This document shows, piece after piece, positions 1-8,043 of a stretch of 12,723 nucleotides of DNA. The position numbers and the translations under genes are program-made. The first letter of the stretch is position 1. Every line of letters begins with the position of its first letter. Source of the stretch: Oscillospiraceae bacterium (lineage in GTDB: Bacteria; Bacillota; Clostridia; Oscillospirales; Oscillospiraceae). The stretch covers positions 1 through 12,723 of the forward strand of contig JAEDKW010000024.1 in the NCBI GenBank assembly GCA_016295615.1, read 5' to 3'. The notes under the pieces are model-generated. The model saw only the letters and a list, made by a program, of their open reading frames with translations, was not told where the DNA came from and made no database searches.

Positions 1-41
1 CCGTCAATCAGGTGCTTCTGCGGTGATTTTTTTGCAGACAA

Positions 42-75
42 AAACAGCCTCCCTCAAAAAAGAGGGAGACTGTTT
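42..75. terminator. Hairpin, probable terminator of the upstream neighbour
   Basis: The arms are 42-47 with 70-75 and 49-55 with 62-68, interrupted by one C/A mismatch, around a six-A loop. Read on the plus strand the hairpin is followed only by a short TTT. Read on the minus strand it is followed by a five-T run, so it may work in both directions. No gene is visible between it and the promoter at 166-194, so it most likely closes a gene lying left of the window. A seven-codon open stretch ending in TGA at 24-26 could be the tail of that gene, but this cannot be shown. Confidence 0.5.
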
Positions 76-165
76 ACAGCATACGACAAGCAGGGTGAAA
101 AGTAAAGAGGAAAAATAACAGAAATTTCGCTCAAATTTTCGGTCACTTTTCTTCGCCTTGCTTTC

Positions 166-194
166 TTGCCAAGCGCGCTTCCTTTTTGTATAAT
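166..194 (+). promoter_or_regulatory. Sigma-A type promoter of the DUF1846 gene
   Basis: A TTGCCA box at 166-171 and a perfect TATAAT at 189-194 are separated by 17 bases. This is a near-consensus housekeeping promoter, with the start of transcription expected near 201. The resulting leader of about 44 nt carries an AAGAGG ribosome binding site at 227-232. Nothing else gene-like is seen in positions 76-244. Confidence 0.75.
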
Positions 195-244
195 GTGCAG
201 GTATTTTATTTGCGAAATTTGCGAAAAAAGAGGTGTTTTCTGCG

Positions 245-1729
245 ATGGCAAAAGTTGGATTTGATAATGACAAGTATCTGGCAATGCAGTCCGAGCATAT
301 CCGCGAGCGCATCGCCCAGTTCGGCGGCAAACTGTACCTTGAGTTCGGCGGTAAGCTGTTTGATGATTTTCATGCCTCCCGCGTGCTGCCCGGCTTTCAG
401 CCCGACAGCAAGATCCGCATGCTTCAGCAGCTTAAGAACGATGTGGAGATCGTCATTGCAGTCAATGCCAATGACATAGAGAAAAATAAGGTCCGCGGCG
501 ACCTCGGCATCACTTATGATGACGACTGCCTGCGTTTGATGGACTCCTTCCAGGCGCTTGGGCTCTTCGTCGGCAGCATCGTGATCACGCAGTATGCCGG
601 ACAGAGAGCCGCCGACGCGTTTATCAAGCGTCTGGAAAAGCTCGGCGTCAAAAACTACCGCCACTATCCCATCGCAGGCTACCCCTCCGACGTTGCCCAT
701 ATCGTCAGTGACGAAGGCTTCGGCAAAAACGATTATATTGAAACGTCGCACTCCCTTGTGGTCATCACCGCGCCGGGTCCCGGCAGCGGCAAGATGGCGA
801 CCTGCCTCAGCCAGCTCTACCACGAGCATCAGCACGGCGTTGCAGCCGGCTATGCCAAGTTTGAGACCTTCCCCATCTGGAATCTGCCGCTCAAGCACCC
901 CGTGAACCTCGCCTATGAGGCGGCGACCGCCGATCTCAACGACGTGAATATGATCGACCCGTTCCACCTTGAGGCTTACGGGAAGACGACCGTCAACTAC
1001 AACCGCGATGTGGAGATCTTCCCCGTGCTGCGCGCCATATTTGAGCGCATCTACGGCACGTGCCCCTACCAGTCTCCCACCGACATGGGCGTCAACATGG
1101 CAGGCAACTGCATCATTGACGACGACGCCTGCCGCGAAGCGTCGCGCATGGAGATCCTGCGCCGCTACTACACCGCGCTGGTGCAGCATGTCCGCGGCGA
1201 GGCGGACGAGGAGCCGCTGAGGAAGCTCGAGCTTGTGATGCAGCAGGCAGGCGTCACACCGGAGATCTGTCCCGCCGTCAGCGCCGCGCTTGTCAAGGCG
1301 GAGACCACCGGCGCACCCGCCGGCGCAATGGTCCTTCCGGACGGCACGCTCGTCACCGGCAAGACCTCCAGCACGCTCGGCGCCGCCTCCGCGCTGCTGC
1401 TCAATGCGCTCAAGTCGCTCGGCGGCATCCGCGACCAGTTTGAGCTGATCTCCCAGCAGGTGCTCGAGCCGGTCTGCCACCTCAAAACCACCTATCTCGG
1501 GCACCACAACCCGCGCCTGCACACCGACGAGGTGCTCCTTGCGCTGACGATCTCGGCGCTGACGAATCCGCTTGCCGACCTCGCGCAGCAGCAGCTCAGC
1601 GCGCTGCGCGGCAGCGATGCACACTTCTCCGTCATCATTTCGGAGGAAGACATCAAGCTTTACAAGCGCCTGGGCATCCACGTCACCTGCGAACCGAAGT
1701 ATGAAGTGAAGAAGCTTTACCACAAATAA
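245..1729 (+). CDS. DUF1846 / UPF0371 family protein
   Basis: The product is 494 residues, the usual full length for the DUF1846 (UPF0371) family, which is common in Firmicutes and whose function is, to my knowledge, not established. The N-terminus (about residues 2-50) has the characteristic string FGGKLYLEFGGKLFDDFHAS. A glycine-rich P-loop-like segment, APGPGSGK, lies at residues 176-183. It resembles but does not match a strict Walker A, because K183 is followed by Met rather than Ser or Thr, so nucleotide binding is only a guess. The first half looks like a Rossmann-type region and the second half is helix-rich. I chose ATG 245, since a GTG at 233 in the same frame would sit directly on the ribosome binding site AAGAGG (227-232). 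The gene appears monocistronic, with its own promoter (166-194) and terminator (1769-1803). Family assignment is firm from the sequence; the role is unknown. Confidence 0.9.
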   Translation: MAKVGFDNDKYLAMQSEHIRERIAQFGGKLYLEFGGKLFDDFHASRVLPGFQPDSKIRMLQQLKNDVEIVIAVNANDIEKNKVRGDLGITYDDDCLRLMDSFQALGLFVGSIVITQYAGQRAADAFIKRLEKLGVKNYRHYPIAGYPSDVAHIVSDEGFGKNDYIETSHSLVVITAPGPGSGKMATCLSQLYHEHQHGVAAGYAKFETFPIWNLPLKHPVNLAYEAATADLNDVNMIDPFHLEAYGKTTVNYNRDVEIFPVLRAIFERIYGTCPYQSPTDMGVNMAGNCIIDDDACREASRMEILRRYYTALVQHVRGEADEEPLRKLELVMQQAGVTPEICPAVSAALVKAETTGAPAGAMVLPDGTLVTGKTSSTLGAASALLLNALKSLGGIRDQFELISQQVLEPVCHLKTTYLGHHNPRLHTDEVLLALTISALTNPLADLAQQQLSALRGSDAHFSVIISEEDIKLYKRLGIHVTCEPKYEVKKLYHK

Positions 1730-1768
1730 CGCGAGCTTCCCTTTGCCGTAACGAAAAAACAAACAACC

Positions 1769-1803
1769 AGTGCGCAGAGGAAGTGCCCTCTGCGCACTTT
1801 TTT
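1769..1803 (+). terminator. Rho-independent terminator after the DUF1846 gene
   Basis: A perfect 12-bp stem (1769-1780 with 1787-1798) has a six-base loop and runs into six T residues (1798-1803). It ends just before the Tex ribosome binding site, so tex either uses a promoter inside this short gap or depends on readthrough. I found no convincing promoter between 1730 and 1819. Confidence 0.88.
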
Positions 1804-1819
1804 CAAGAAAGGAATTCCT

Positions 1820-3979
1820 ATGGAAACCATTGTTCAGACCCTCGCCCGCGAGCTTGAGCGGGACCCCGCGCATATCGAAAACGTCATCACGCTGCTGGAC
1901 GAGGGAAACACCATCCCCTTTATCGCGCGCTACCGCAAGGAAATGCACGGCTCGATGGACGACACCGCGCTGCGCACGCTGGAGGGGCGTCTTGCGTATC
2001 TTCGCAAGGTGCAGGAGCGCCGTGAGAGCGTGAAAAAGTCGATCGAGGAGCAGGGCAAGCTCACTTCGGAGCTTGCCGCCGCCATCGACAGCGCCGCTAC
2101 GCTTGCCGAGGTCGAGGATCTCTACCGCCCCTACAAGCCCAAGCGCCGCACACGCGCCACAGTCGCCCGGGAAAAGGGTCTTGAGCCGCTCGCCGCGCTT
2201 CTTTTCGCGCAGGAGCCGACCTGCCCTGCCCCCGCGCTTGCCGCGCAGAATTATGTCGATGCGGAAAAGGGCGTGGAAACCGTCGACGCCGCGCTGGAAG
2301 GAGCCGGGGATATCGTGGCTGAATGGATCAGCGACGACGCCGCGATCCGCAAAAGCTTGCGCGAGCTGATGCTGCGCCGCGGCACACTGGCGGCGGAAGC
2401 CGCTGCGGACGAGGACAGCGTTTATCGCCTGTACTATGAATTTTCCCAGCCGCTTTCCAAACTGCGGGGACATCAGATCCTTGCCATCAACCGCGGCGAG
2501 AAGGAGGGCTTTCTCAAGGTCCGCATCGATATTGCCGACGATGTCGCCCTGCCCGTGCTGCGCCGTGCCGTTCTGAAGCCCGGCAGCGCGTCGATGGCAT
2601 TCGTGCGCGCGGCAGCGGACGACGCCTGGGCGCGTCTTTTGATGCCGTCGCTGGTCAACGAAATCCGCTCCTCCCTCACGGAAACCGCCGCCGAGGGCGC
2701 GATCCGGATGTTCGCGCTCAACCTCAAGCCGCTTTTGATGCAGCCGCCGGTCAAGGGTCATGTGACCATGGGGCTCGACCCCGGCTACTCCCACGGCTGC
2801 AAGGTCGCCGTTGTGGACGGCACGGGCAAGGTGCTTGACACCGCCGTCGTCTACCCGACCTTCGGCGAGCGGCAAAAACGTGACGCCATCACGGTTCTTT
2901 CCAGGCTGATCCAACGCCACCATGTTGCGCACATTGCCATCGGCAACGGCACCGCCTCGCGCGAGACGGAGCAGATGACGGTCGAGCTGATCCGCGAGGT
3001 CGGCGGCGGCGTTTCCTACATGATCGTCAGTGAAGCCGGTGCGTCCGTCTACTCTGCCAGCAAGCTTGCCGCCGAGGAGTTTCCGCAGTTTGACGTGAAC
3101 CTCCGCTCCGCCGTGTCCATTGCGCGCCGGCTGCAGGATCCGCTCGCGGAGCTTGTGAAGATCGACCCCAAGGCGATCGGCGTGGGACAGTACCAGCACG
3201 ATATGCCGCAAAAGCGGCTCGACGAAAGCCTCAGCGGCGTGGTGGAGGACTGCGTCAACGCGGTCGGCGTCGACCTCAATACCGCAAGCGCGCCGCTCCT
3301 TGCCCGGGTATCCGGTCTGAACGGCACGATCGCCAAAAACATCGTCGCCTTCCGCGAGGAAAACGGCGCTTTTACCGCGAGAAGACAGCTTCTCAAGGTC
3401 GCCAAGCTCGGTCCCAGGGCCTTTGAGCAGTGTGCGGGCTTCCTGCGCGTACCGGAGAGCGAAAACGTGCTCGACCATACCGGCGTCCACCCCGAAAGCT
3501 ACGATGCGGCGGAAAAGCTGCTCGGGCTGCTCGGCTATGACAAAAGCGCGCTCAAAAACGGCGCGCTGTCCGACCTCTCCGCAAGGCTCGACGCCTACGG
3601 CGCGCAGAAAGCCGCCGACGCTTGCGGCGTGGGGCTTCCGACGCTGCGCGACATCGTCAGGGAGCTGATGAAGCCGGGGCGCGACCCGCGCGACGAGCTT
3701 CCCGCGCCGGTCCTGCGCACGGATGTGCTCGATATCAAGGACCTCAAGCCCGGCATGGTGCTCACCGGCACGGTGCGCAACGTCATCGACTTCGGCGTGT
3801 TCGTCGACATCGGCGTACATCAGGACGGTCTTGTCCATATCTCCAGAGTGTGTGACCGGTTCATCCGGCACCCGAGCGAGGTCGTGGCGGTCGGCGACGT
3901 CGTCAGGGTCATCGTGCTTGACGTGGATGAAAAAAAGCACCGCATCTCTCTTTCCATGCGCGACGTACCGAAAGGTTAA
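1820..3979 (+). CDS. tex: Tex-type S1 RNA-binding protein
   Basis: The 719-residue product has the full Tex architecture in order. First comes an N-terminal helical Tex region (about 1-200, including the typical IPFIARYRKE at about 33-42 and LYRPYKPKRRTRATVAREKG near 97). A YqgF/RNase H-like fold follows, starting at GLDPGYSHG (about residue 317). Next is a helix-hairpin-helix pair (about 478-545, with VDLNTASAPLLARVSGL), and last a C-terminal S1 domain (about 638-712, with GTVRNVIDFGVFVDIG and GLVHIS). Tex proteins bind nucleic acid and are linked to transcription and translation processes; the precise role here is inferred from the family. ATG 1820 follows an AAGAAAGGA site at 1806-1813. 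The gene converges on the CofE-like gene and shares a perfect bidirectional terminator with it. Confidence 0.95.
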   Translation: METIVQTLARELERDPAHIENVITLLDEGNTIPFIARYRKEMHGSMDDTALRTLEGRLAYLRKVQERRESVKKSIEEQGKLTSELAAAIDSAATLAEVEDLYRPYKPKRRTRATVAREKGLEPLAALLFAQEPTCPAPALAAQNYVDAEKGVETVDAALEGAGDIVAEWISDDAAIRKSLRELMLRRGTLAAEAAADEDSVYRLYYEFSQPLSKLRGHQILAINRGEKEGFLKVRIDIADDVALPVLRRAVLKPGSASMAFVRAAADDAWARLLMPSLVNEIRSSLTETAAEGAIRMFALNLKPLLMQPPVKGHVTMGLDPGYSHGCKVAVVDGTGKVLDTAVVYPTFGERQKRDAITVLSRLIQRHHVAHIAIGNGTASRETEQMTVELIREVGGGVSYMIVSEAGASVYSASKLAAEEFPQFDVNLRSAVSIARRLQDPLAELVKIDPKAIGVGQYQHDMPQKRLDESLSGVVEDCVNAVGVDLNTASAPLLARVSGLNGTIAKNIVAFREENGAFTARRQLLKVAKLGPRAFEQCAGFLRVPESENVLDHTGVHPESYDAAEKLLGLLGYDKSALKNGALSDLSARLDAYGAQKAADACGVGLPTLRDIVRELMKPGRDPRDELPAPVLRTDVLDIKDLKPGMVLTGTVRNVIDFGVFVDIGVHQDGLVHISRVCDRFIRHPSEVVAVGDVVRVIVLDVDEKKHRISLSMRDVPKG

Positions 3980-3980
3980 C

Positions 3981-4016
3981 AAAAAAATGCAGACGCTCAC
4001 GCGTCTGCATTTTTTT
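3981..4016. terminator. Bidirectional terminator between tex and the CofE-like gene
   Basis: A perfect 16-bp inverted repeat (3981-3996 with 4001-4016) has a four-base loop. The outer seven base pairs are A on the left and T on the right, so each strand shows a GC stem followed by a U tract. It starts one base after the tex stop codon and lies 20 bases beyond the end of the convergent minus-strand gene. Confidence 0.92.
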
Positions 4017-4036
4017 GCCGCGCGTCTTCGCGCGCC

Positions 4037-5233
4037 TTATTCGTTGGTGTAGTTGTCAAAGTAGCCCTGAATATAGACAATGGGCGTGCCCTTATCGCCG
4101 GAGCCGGACGTGAGGTCGCACAGCGAGCCGATCAGGTCCGTGAGGTTGCGGGGCGTCGTCCCCTCGGACACCATGCTGCCGACGAGGGAGGCGCTGCCCT
4201 TTTCGCGGATGCGCTCCTCGATCGCGGTCCTGAGCGCTTCGCCCGTCAGGTCGCCGAAGTCATTGTCGGCAAGATACTTGAGCTTGAGCTCGTTGGGCGT
4301 GCCGACAAGCCCCTTGGTATAGCCCGGGGACACCACGGGGTCAGCCAGCTCCCAGATCCTGCCGACAGGGTCTTTGAAGGCGCCGTCGCCGTAGACCATG
4401 GCTTCGATCCGCTTGCCGGAGACCCTGCTCAGCTGCTCGCTGAGCTCCTCGGCGACAGCCATGCAGCCGCGCGGGAACAGCTTGACCTTTTCCTCGGTCG
4501 CCTTGTTGGAGCCGAGCAGACCGTAATCGGCATTGTAGCCGCTGCCGTCCACGGGAGCGGTCAGAAGGTCGTCAAGCCCGAGGACAACGCGCGCACCCGC
4601 CTGCTTCAAAAGCCGCTTGGAGCGCTTGCGCGTATGGATATCGCAGGTAATGACGGCGTCCGTATAGTCGAGCAGCGCGGTCACGCGGTTGCCGAAGACC
4701 AGCTCCGCTTCCGCGCCGGCTTCGGTAATGATATCGGAGTAAAATGAAACGTAATCCACGCCGGTAAAGGGATGCTTTGTTTCGCCGAATTTTTCGCGGA
4801 ACTCCTCCAGCGTCAGCACGTCGCTGTACGGGTTGACGCCGGCAGCGTCCAGCCGGTCCCAATCGACCAGACCGTTGCCCACTTCATCGGAGGGATAGGA
4901 AAGCAGCAGAACGATCTTCCTGCAGCCCATCGCCATCGCGCGCAGCAAAATGGAAAAGCGGTTGCGGCTGAGGATCGGGAACGCGACCCCGACCGTACCG
5001 CCGCCCGTTTTGACGCGGACGTCCCTGGCGATCTGCTCCAGCGTTGCATAGTTGCCCTGTGCACGCGCAACAACAGACTCCGTCACCGCAACGATGTCGC
5101 GGTCACGGGGCGTGATGCCGGCTTCGCGCCACGCTTCCTGCACGGCATTGGCGGCAAGCTCAGCAATATTGTCGCCCTCGCGGACAATGGGTGCGCGAAC
5201 GCCGCGCACAACAGTACCGATCGTTCTCATCAT
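4037..5233 (-). CDS. Coenzyme F420-0:L-glutamate ligase (CofE-like) family protein
   Basis: The product is 398 residues. Residues 46-61 (DIVAVTESVVARAQGN) followed by the TLEQIA helix match the signature of the F420_ligase family (CofE, COG1478), whose founding members add glutamate to F420-0 in methanogens and actinobacteria. Classical CofE is about 250 residues, so this protein belongs to a longer Firmicute branch. That branch includes the segment PVDGSGYNADYGLLGSNKA (about 220-240) and a C-terminal extension ending in YFDNYTNE. No other F420 synthesis gene is in the window and Clostridia of this type are not known to make F420, so the true substrate is uncertain. Two ATGs lie in tandem. 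The ribosome binding site AAAGGAG (5238-5244 on the plus strand) is 4 nt from the first and 7 nt from the second, so the start may really be 5230. The gene is divergent from a LysR-type regulator that may control it. Confidence 0.85.
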   Translation of the reverse strand: MMRTIGTVVRGVRAPIVREGDNIAELAANAVQEAWREAGITPRDRDIVAVTESVVARAQGNYATLEQIARDVRVKTGGGTVGVAFPILSRNRFSILLRAMAMGCRKIVLLLSYPSDEVGNGLVDWDRLDAAGVNPYSDVLTLEEFREKFGETKHPFTGVDYVSFYSDIITEAGAEAELVFGNRVTALLDYTDAVITCDIHTRKRSKRLLKQAGARVVLGLDDLLTAPVDGSGYNADYGLLGSNKATEEKVKLFPRGCMAVAEELSEQLSRVSGKRIEAMVYGDGAFKDPVGRIWELADPVVSPGYTKGLVGTPNELKLKYLADNDFGDLTGEALRTAIEERIREKGSASLVGSMVSEGTTPRNLTDLIGSLCDLTSGSGDKGTPIVYIQGYFDNYTNE

Positions 5234-5299
5234 GGTTCTCCTTTATCTCATAAATCTATCGCTTGATACAAAAACAGGCTTGCTTTTTTCAGCGTTCCC

Positions 5300-5328
5300 A
5301 TTATAATAATCTCATACTCATAAGTAAA
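5300..5328 (-). promoter_or_regulatory. Promoter of the CofE-like gene
   Basis: On the minus strand, TTTACT (5328-5323) and a perfect TATAAT (5305-5300) are 17 bases apart. Transcription would start near 5293, giving a leader of about 60 nt. The promoter lies in the gap between the divergent CofE-like and LysR genes. AT-rich short dyads such as TACT-CATA-AGTA (5315-5326) and GAAT-TT-ATTC (5329-5338) overlap or abut the -35 box and could be regulator contacts, but neither is a clear LysR box. Confidence 0.6.
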
Positions 5329-5370
5329 GAATTTATTCGTAATGTTTAATATAAGTTTTGCTAATATCGA

Positions 5371-5386
5371 AGGGAGCTATACCGTG
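5371..5386 (+). promoter_or_regulatory. Ribosome binding site and GTG start deciding the LysR N-terminus
   Basis: AGGGAG at 5371-5376 is seven bases upstream of GTG 5384-5386. This favours GTG over the in-frame ATG at 5342, which has no purine-rich site upstream and would add 14 residues that do not resemble the LysR family. Confidence 0.75.
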
Positions 5387-6268
5387 ATCAAGCTGGAGCT
5401 ATACCGCATCTTCCGCGAGGTTGCGCAAACGGGTAATTTTTCCAGGGCTGCGCAGAATCTGTTCATCTCCCAGTCGGCGGTGAGCCAATCCATCCGCCAG
5501 CTGGAGGACAGCCTGCAAACGCGGCTCTTTCTGCGCACGCCCCGCGGCGTCGCGCTGACAGACGACGGGCATCTGCTGTTCGATTATGTCCGCAGCGCTC
5601 TGGGTCTTCTGGAAACGGGCGAAGACAAGCTTGCCCAGACGCGCGCGCTGCAGATGGGCAGCCTTGTCATCGGCGCAAGCGACACGGTCACGCGGCACTT
5701 TTTGCTGCCGCATCTGGAGTCCTTCCACCGCCGCTACCCGAACATTCATTTGCAGATCATCAGCGGTCGAAGCGGCAAGGCGCTCGGTCTGCTCCGCTCC
5801 GGCAAGGTCGACGTCGCCTTTGCCAGCTCTCCGGAGGAGAGTGAGACGCTCCGCCACATCCCCTGTCTCGAAACGCACACGAGCTTTGTCGCTTCCGCCG
5901 GCTATCCCTGCGATTTCGACCATGTCTACTCCCCGGCGGAGCTCGCTGCGTTTCCGCTGATCCTGCTTGACCGCAAGGCGTCCTCGCGCGTACATCTGGA
6001 AAAATTCTTTCTCAGACACGGCACCGCCATCAAGCCGGAGCTGGAATCCGGCGCGCACAGCCTGCTCGTTGACCTTGCGCGCATCGGCATGGGCGTCGCC
6101 GCGGTGACGCGGGAATTTGTCGGCAAAGAGCTTGCCGCAGGAACGATCCGCGAGCTGAAAACCGACTTTTCCATTCCGCCGCGCACGGTGGATCTGTGTA
6201 CGCTCTCCAATGTGCCGCTCAGCCCCGCCGCCGAACGCTTTACGCGCGAGCTTCTGCAAAGCCTCTGA
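5384..6268 (+). CDS. LysR-type transcriptional regulator (divergent from the CofE-like gene)
   Basis: From GTG 5384 the product is 294 residues, the normal LysR length. Residues 1-60 form the winged helix-turn-helix, with FREVAQTGNFSRAAQNLFIS and SAVSQSIRQLEDSL followed by the wing (LFLRTPRGVALTDDG). The rest (about 87-294) is the periplasmic-binding-protein-like effector domain, beginning GSLVIGASDTVTRHFLLPHL. The chosen start gives the typical MIKLELYRIFREVA opening and has a well-placed AGGGAG site. LysR regulators commonly control a divergent neighbour, so the CofE-like gene at 4037-5233 is the first target to consider; this is inference. I could not find a convincing plus-strand promoter for it, only an isolated TATAAG at 5350-5355. 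The effector ligand cannot be predicted from the sequence. Confidence 0.92.
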   Translation: MIKLELYRIFREVAQTGNFSRAAQNLFISQSAVSQSIRQLEDSLQTRLFLRTPRGVALTDDGHLLFDYVRSALGLLETGEDKLAQTRALQMGSLVIGASDTVTRHFLLPHLESFHRRYPNIHLQIISGRSGKALGLLRSGKVDVAFASSPEESETLRHIPCLETHTSFVASAGYPCDFDHVYSPAELAAFPLILLDRKASSRVHLEKFFLRHGTAIKPELESGAHSLLVDLARIGMGVAAVTREFVGKELAAGTIRELKTDFSIPPRTVDLCTLSNVPLSPAAERFTRELLQSL

Positions 6269-6278
6269 CGGTACGCGC

Positions 6279-6320
6279 AAAAAACGGGACTGCCCCCCAA
6301 TGGGACAGTCCCGTTTTTTT
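6279..6320. terminator. Bidirectional terminator between the LysR gene and the hydrogenase operon
   Basis: The arms 6279-6292 (six A, then CGGGACTG) and 6306-6319 (CAGTCCCG, then T residues) are perfectly complementary. The 13-base loop contains a further short C/G pairing. On the plus strand a seven-T tract follows (6314-6320). On the minus strand the A tract becomes a T tract. The hairpin therefore closes both the LysR gene (stop at 6268) and hydA (stop at 6342). Confidence 0.92.
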
Positions 6321-6341
6321 GTTTTGTTCCGTTGATCCGGC

Positions 6342-8039
6342 TCAGTTCTTCGCGTAATGAACGTGCAGCAGCTCGTGTGCATGCTGCTCGCCCATTTCAT
6401 CGAGCATCCGCACGACCACGGGGTTGCGCTCAGCACGCTTGAACATGGCGGAATGGTCCATATTCTGCAGTCCCTCACCGCGCTCAAGCTTTGTCGCCTT
6501 GAGACCGTAAGGCTGTCCGGCGCCGCCGACGCAGCCGCCCTGGCAGGTCATAACTTCGATCAGGTGATAGAACTTCCTGCCCTCGTCGATCTCCTTAAGG
6601 AGCTTCCTTGCGTTGACAAGACCGTTGACGACTGCGAGCTTGAGCTCCGTTTCGCCGACATGGATCGTTGCTTCCTTGACCGGCGCATCGCCGCGAAGCC
6701 CGAGGAACTCGATCTCGCGAAGCGCGTTCTTGCTCTTATCCGGCAGGCAGTGGCGCACGACCGCTTCGGCAACGCCGCCCGTCTCACCGTAAATGACTGC
6801 CGCGCCGGAGCCGAGTCCGAACGGAAGGTCGGGAGATTCCAGCTCCAGCTGATCGAGCTGAATGCCCGTCTCCTTCATCATGTCGACGATCTCCTGCGTG
6901 GTCAGCACCAGATCGACGTCGGGACGGCCGTTGCGCTTGAATTCATCGCGCGCCGCCTCCATCTTCTTCGCCGTGCAGGGCATGATCGCGATATTGAAGG
7001 TCTCAAGTCCGCTCTCGGCGTCCTTTTCCGCGTACTTCTCGCGAATGACCGCGGCAAACATTTCCATGGGAGACTTACAGGTGGAAATATTGTTCAGGTA
7101 CTTGGGATTCTCGTTTTCAAGGAACTTCACCCACGCCGGGCAGCAGGAGGTGAACATCGGGAACGGACCGCCCTTTTCCAGCCGCCTGAGGAATTCCGAA
7201 GACTCCTCGATCGTCGTCATATCCGCGCTGAACGTGGTATCGTACACCTCGTCCACGCCCATGAGCTTGAGCGCGGTGACGAGCTGATCAAGCACGTTCT
7301 GCCCGGCGGGAATGCCGAACGCTTCGCCGACCGCCACGCGCACGGCGGGCGCGATCTGCACCACAACGCGCTTTTTCGGATCGTGGATGGCGCGCCAGGC
7401 GTCGCCGATCTCATTTTTGATGGTGATGGCGCCGGTCTGGCAGACCGCGGCGCACTGACCGCAGGAGACGCACTTCGTCTCCGAAAGCTTGCGGTCAAAG
7501 GCGGGCATGACCTGCAGCTGGGAGCCGCGGTAGGCAAAGTCGATAATGTTCATGCCCTGCATCTCCTCGCACACGCGAACGCAGTCGCCGCAGAGGATGC
7601 ACTTGTTCGGGTCGCGCACGATGGCAGGCGACGAGCTGTCCGTTTCATAGTGCTCGCGCGTATCGTCGAAGCGGATGCGGCGCACGCCGAACTGCTGGGC
7701 AAGGCTCTGCAGATGGCACTGACCGCTCTTTCCGCAGGTCGTGCAGTTGCAGTTATGGGACGCAAGCAGCAGCTCAAGGATCATGCGGCGATGCTTCAAA
7801 AGCCGCTTGCTGTTGGTCTTGATGACCATGCCGTCGCGCGGCTGCATGGAGCAGGACGAATCGATCTTGCCGCGCTCGTCCTCCACGACGCACATACGGC
7901 ACGCGCCGTAAACGGACAGGTCGGAATAGTAGCAGAAGGTGGGCATTTCAATGCCTGCCTTGCGAATGACGGAAAGCACGTTCTTTTCGCCGTCGAAGCT
8001 GACACGCTGGCCGTCAATGATCATGGTTCCTTTTGCCAT
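6342..8039 (-). CDS. hydA: [FeFe] hydrogenase catalytic subunit HydA, NAD(P)-linked trimeric type
   Basis: This 565-residue subunit reduces protons to H2, or oxidises H2, at the H-cluster, and takes electrons from HydB and HydC and probably ferredoxin. In order it has an N-terminal [2Fe-2S] domain (C36, C47, C50, C63), a His-ligated [4Fe-4S] site (H95, C99, C102, C108), two [4Fe-4S] sites (C147, C150, C153, C157 and C190, C193, C196, C200), and the H domain. L1 is TSCCPAW (297-303), L2 is MPCTAKKMEAAR (353-364) and L3 is EVMTCQGGCVGGAGQP (495-510). From about residue 147 to 503 the numbering coincides with C. pasteurianum CpI. The H-cluster ligands are C300, C355, C499 and C503. The proton-path residues C299, E279, E282, R286 and S319 are all present. 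The second shell differs at A232, M325 and Y417. ATG 8039 was chosen because AGGAGG (8049-8054) lies 9 nt upstream. It is the last gene of hydCBA, 4 nt after hydB. Confidence 0.97.
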   Translation of the reverse strand: MAKGTMIIDGQRVSFDGEKNVLSVIRKAGIEMPTFCYYSDLSVYGACRMCVVEDERGKIDSSCSMQPRDGMVIKTNSKRLLKHRRMILELLLASHNCNCTTCGKSGQCHLQSLAQQFGVRRIRFDDTREHYETDSSSPAIVRDPNKCILCGDCVRVCEEMQGMNIIDFAYRGSQLQVMPAFDRKLSETKCVSCGQCAAVCQTGAITIKNEIGDAWRAIHDPKKRVVVQIAPAVRVAVGEAFGIPAGQNVLDQLVTALKLMGVDEVYDTTFSADMTTIEESSEFLRRLEKGGPFPMFTSCCPAWVKFLENENPKYLNNISTCKSPMEMFAAVIREKYAEKDAESGLETFNIAIMPCTAKKMEAARDEFKRNGRPDVDLVLTTQEIVDMMKETGIQLDQLELESPDLPFGLGSGAAVIYGETGGVAEAVVRHCLPDKSKNALREIEFLGLRGDAPVKEATIHVGETELKLAVVNGLVNARKLLKEIDEGRKFYHLIEVMTCQGGCVGGAGQPYGLKATKLERGEGLQNMDHSAMFKRAERNPVVVRMLDEMGEQHAHELLHVHYAKN

Positions 8040-8043
8040 GGCG

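Noticed and set aside
3..26. A possible tail of an upstream plus-strand gene (seven codons ending in TGA)
   Set aside because: It is too short to identify or distinguish from chance; only the following hairpin hints that a gene ends near here.
206..4000. A 1264-codon open frame on the minus strand spanning the DUF1846 and tex genes
   Set aside because: It lies fully antisense to two recognisable genes, ignores their terminator, and its translation is rich in Arg, His, Asp and Val with no domain I recognise. Long antisense frames are expected from the GC-biased third positions of the real genes.
4037..5233. Evidence for complete F420 metabolism
   Set aside because: Only a ligase-family protein is present, and no other F420 gene is seen in the window, so the pathway cannot be claimed.
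5342..5383. A 14-residue N-terminal extension of the first LysR regulator from ATG 5342
   Set aside because: There is no ribosome binding site before ATG 5342, while GTG 5384 has AGGGAG at ideal spacing and gives a normal LysR opening.
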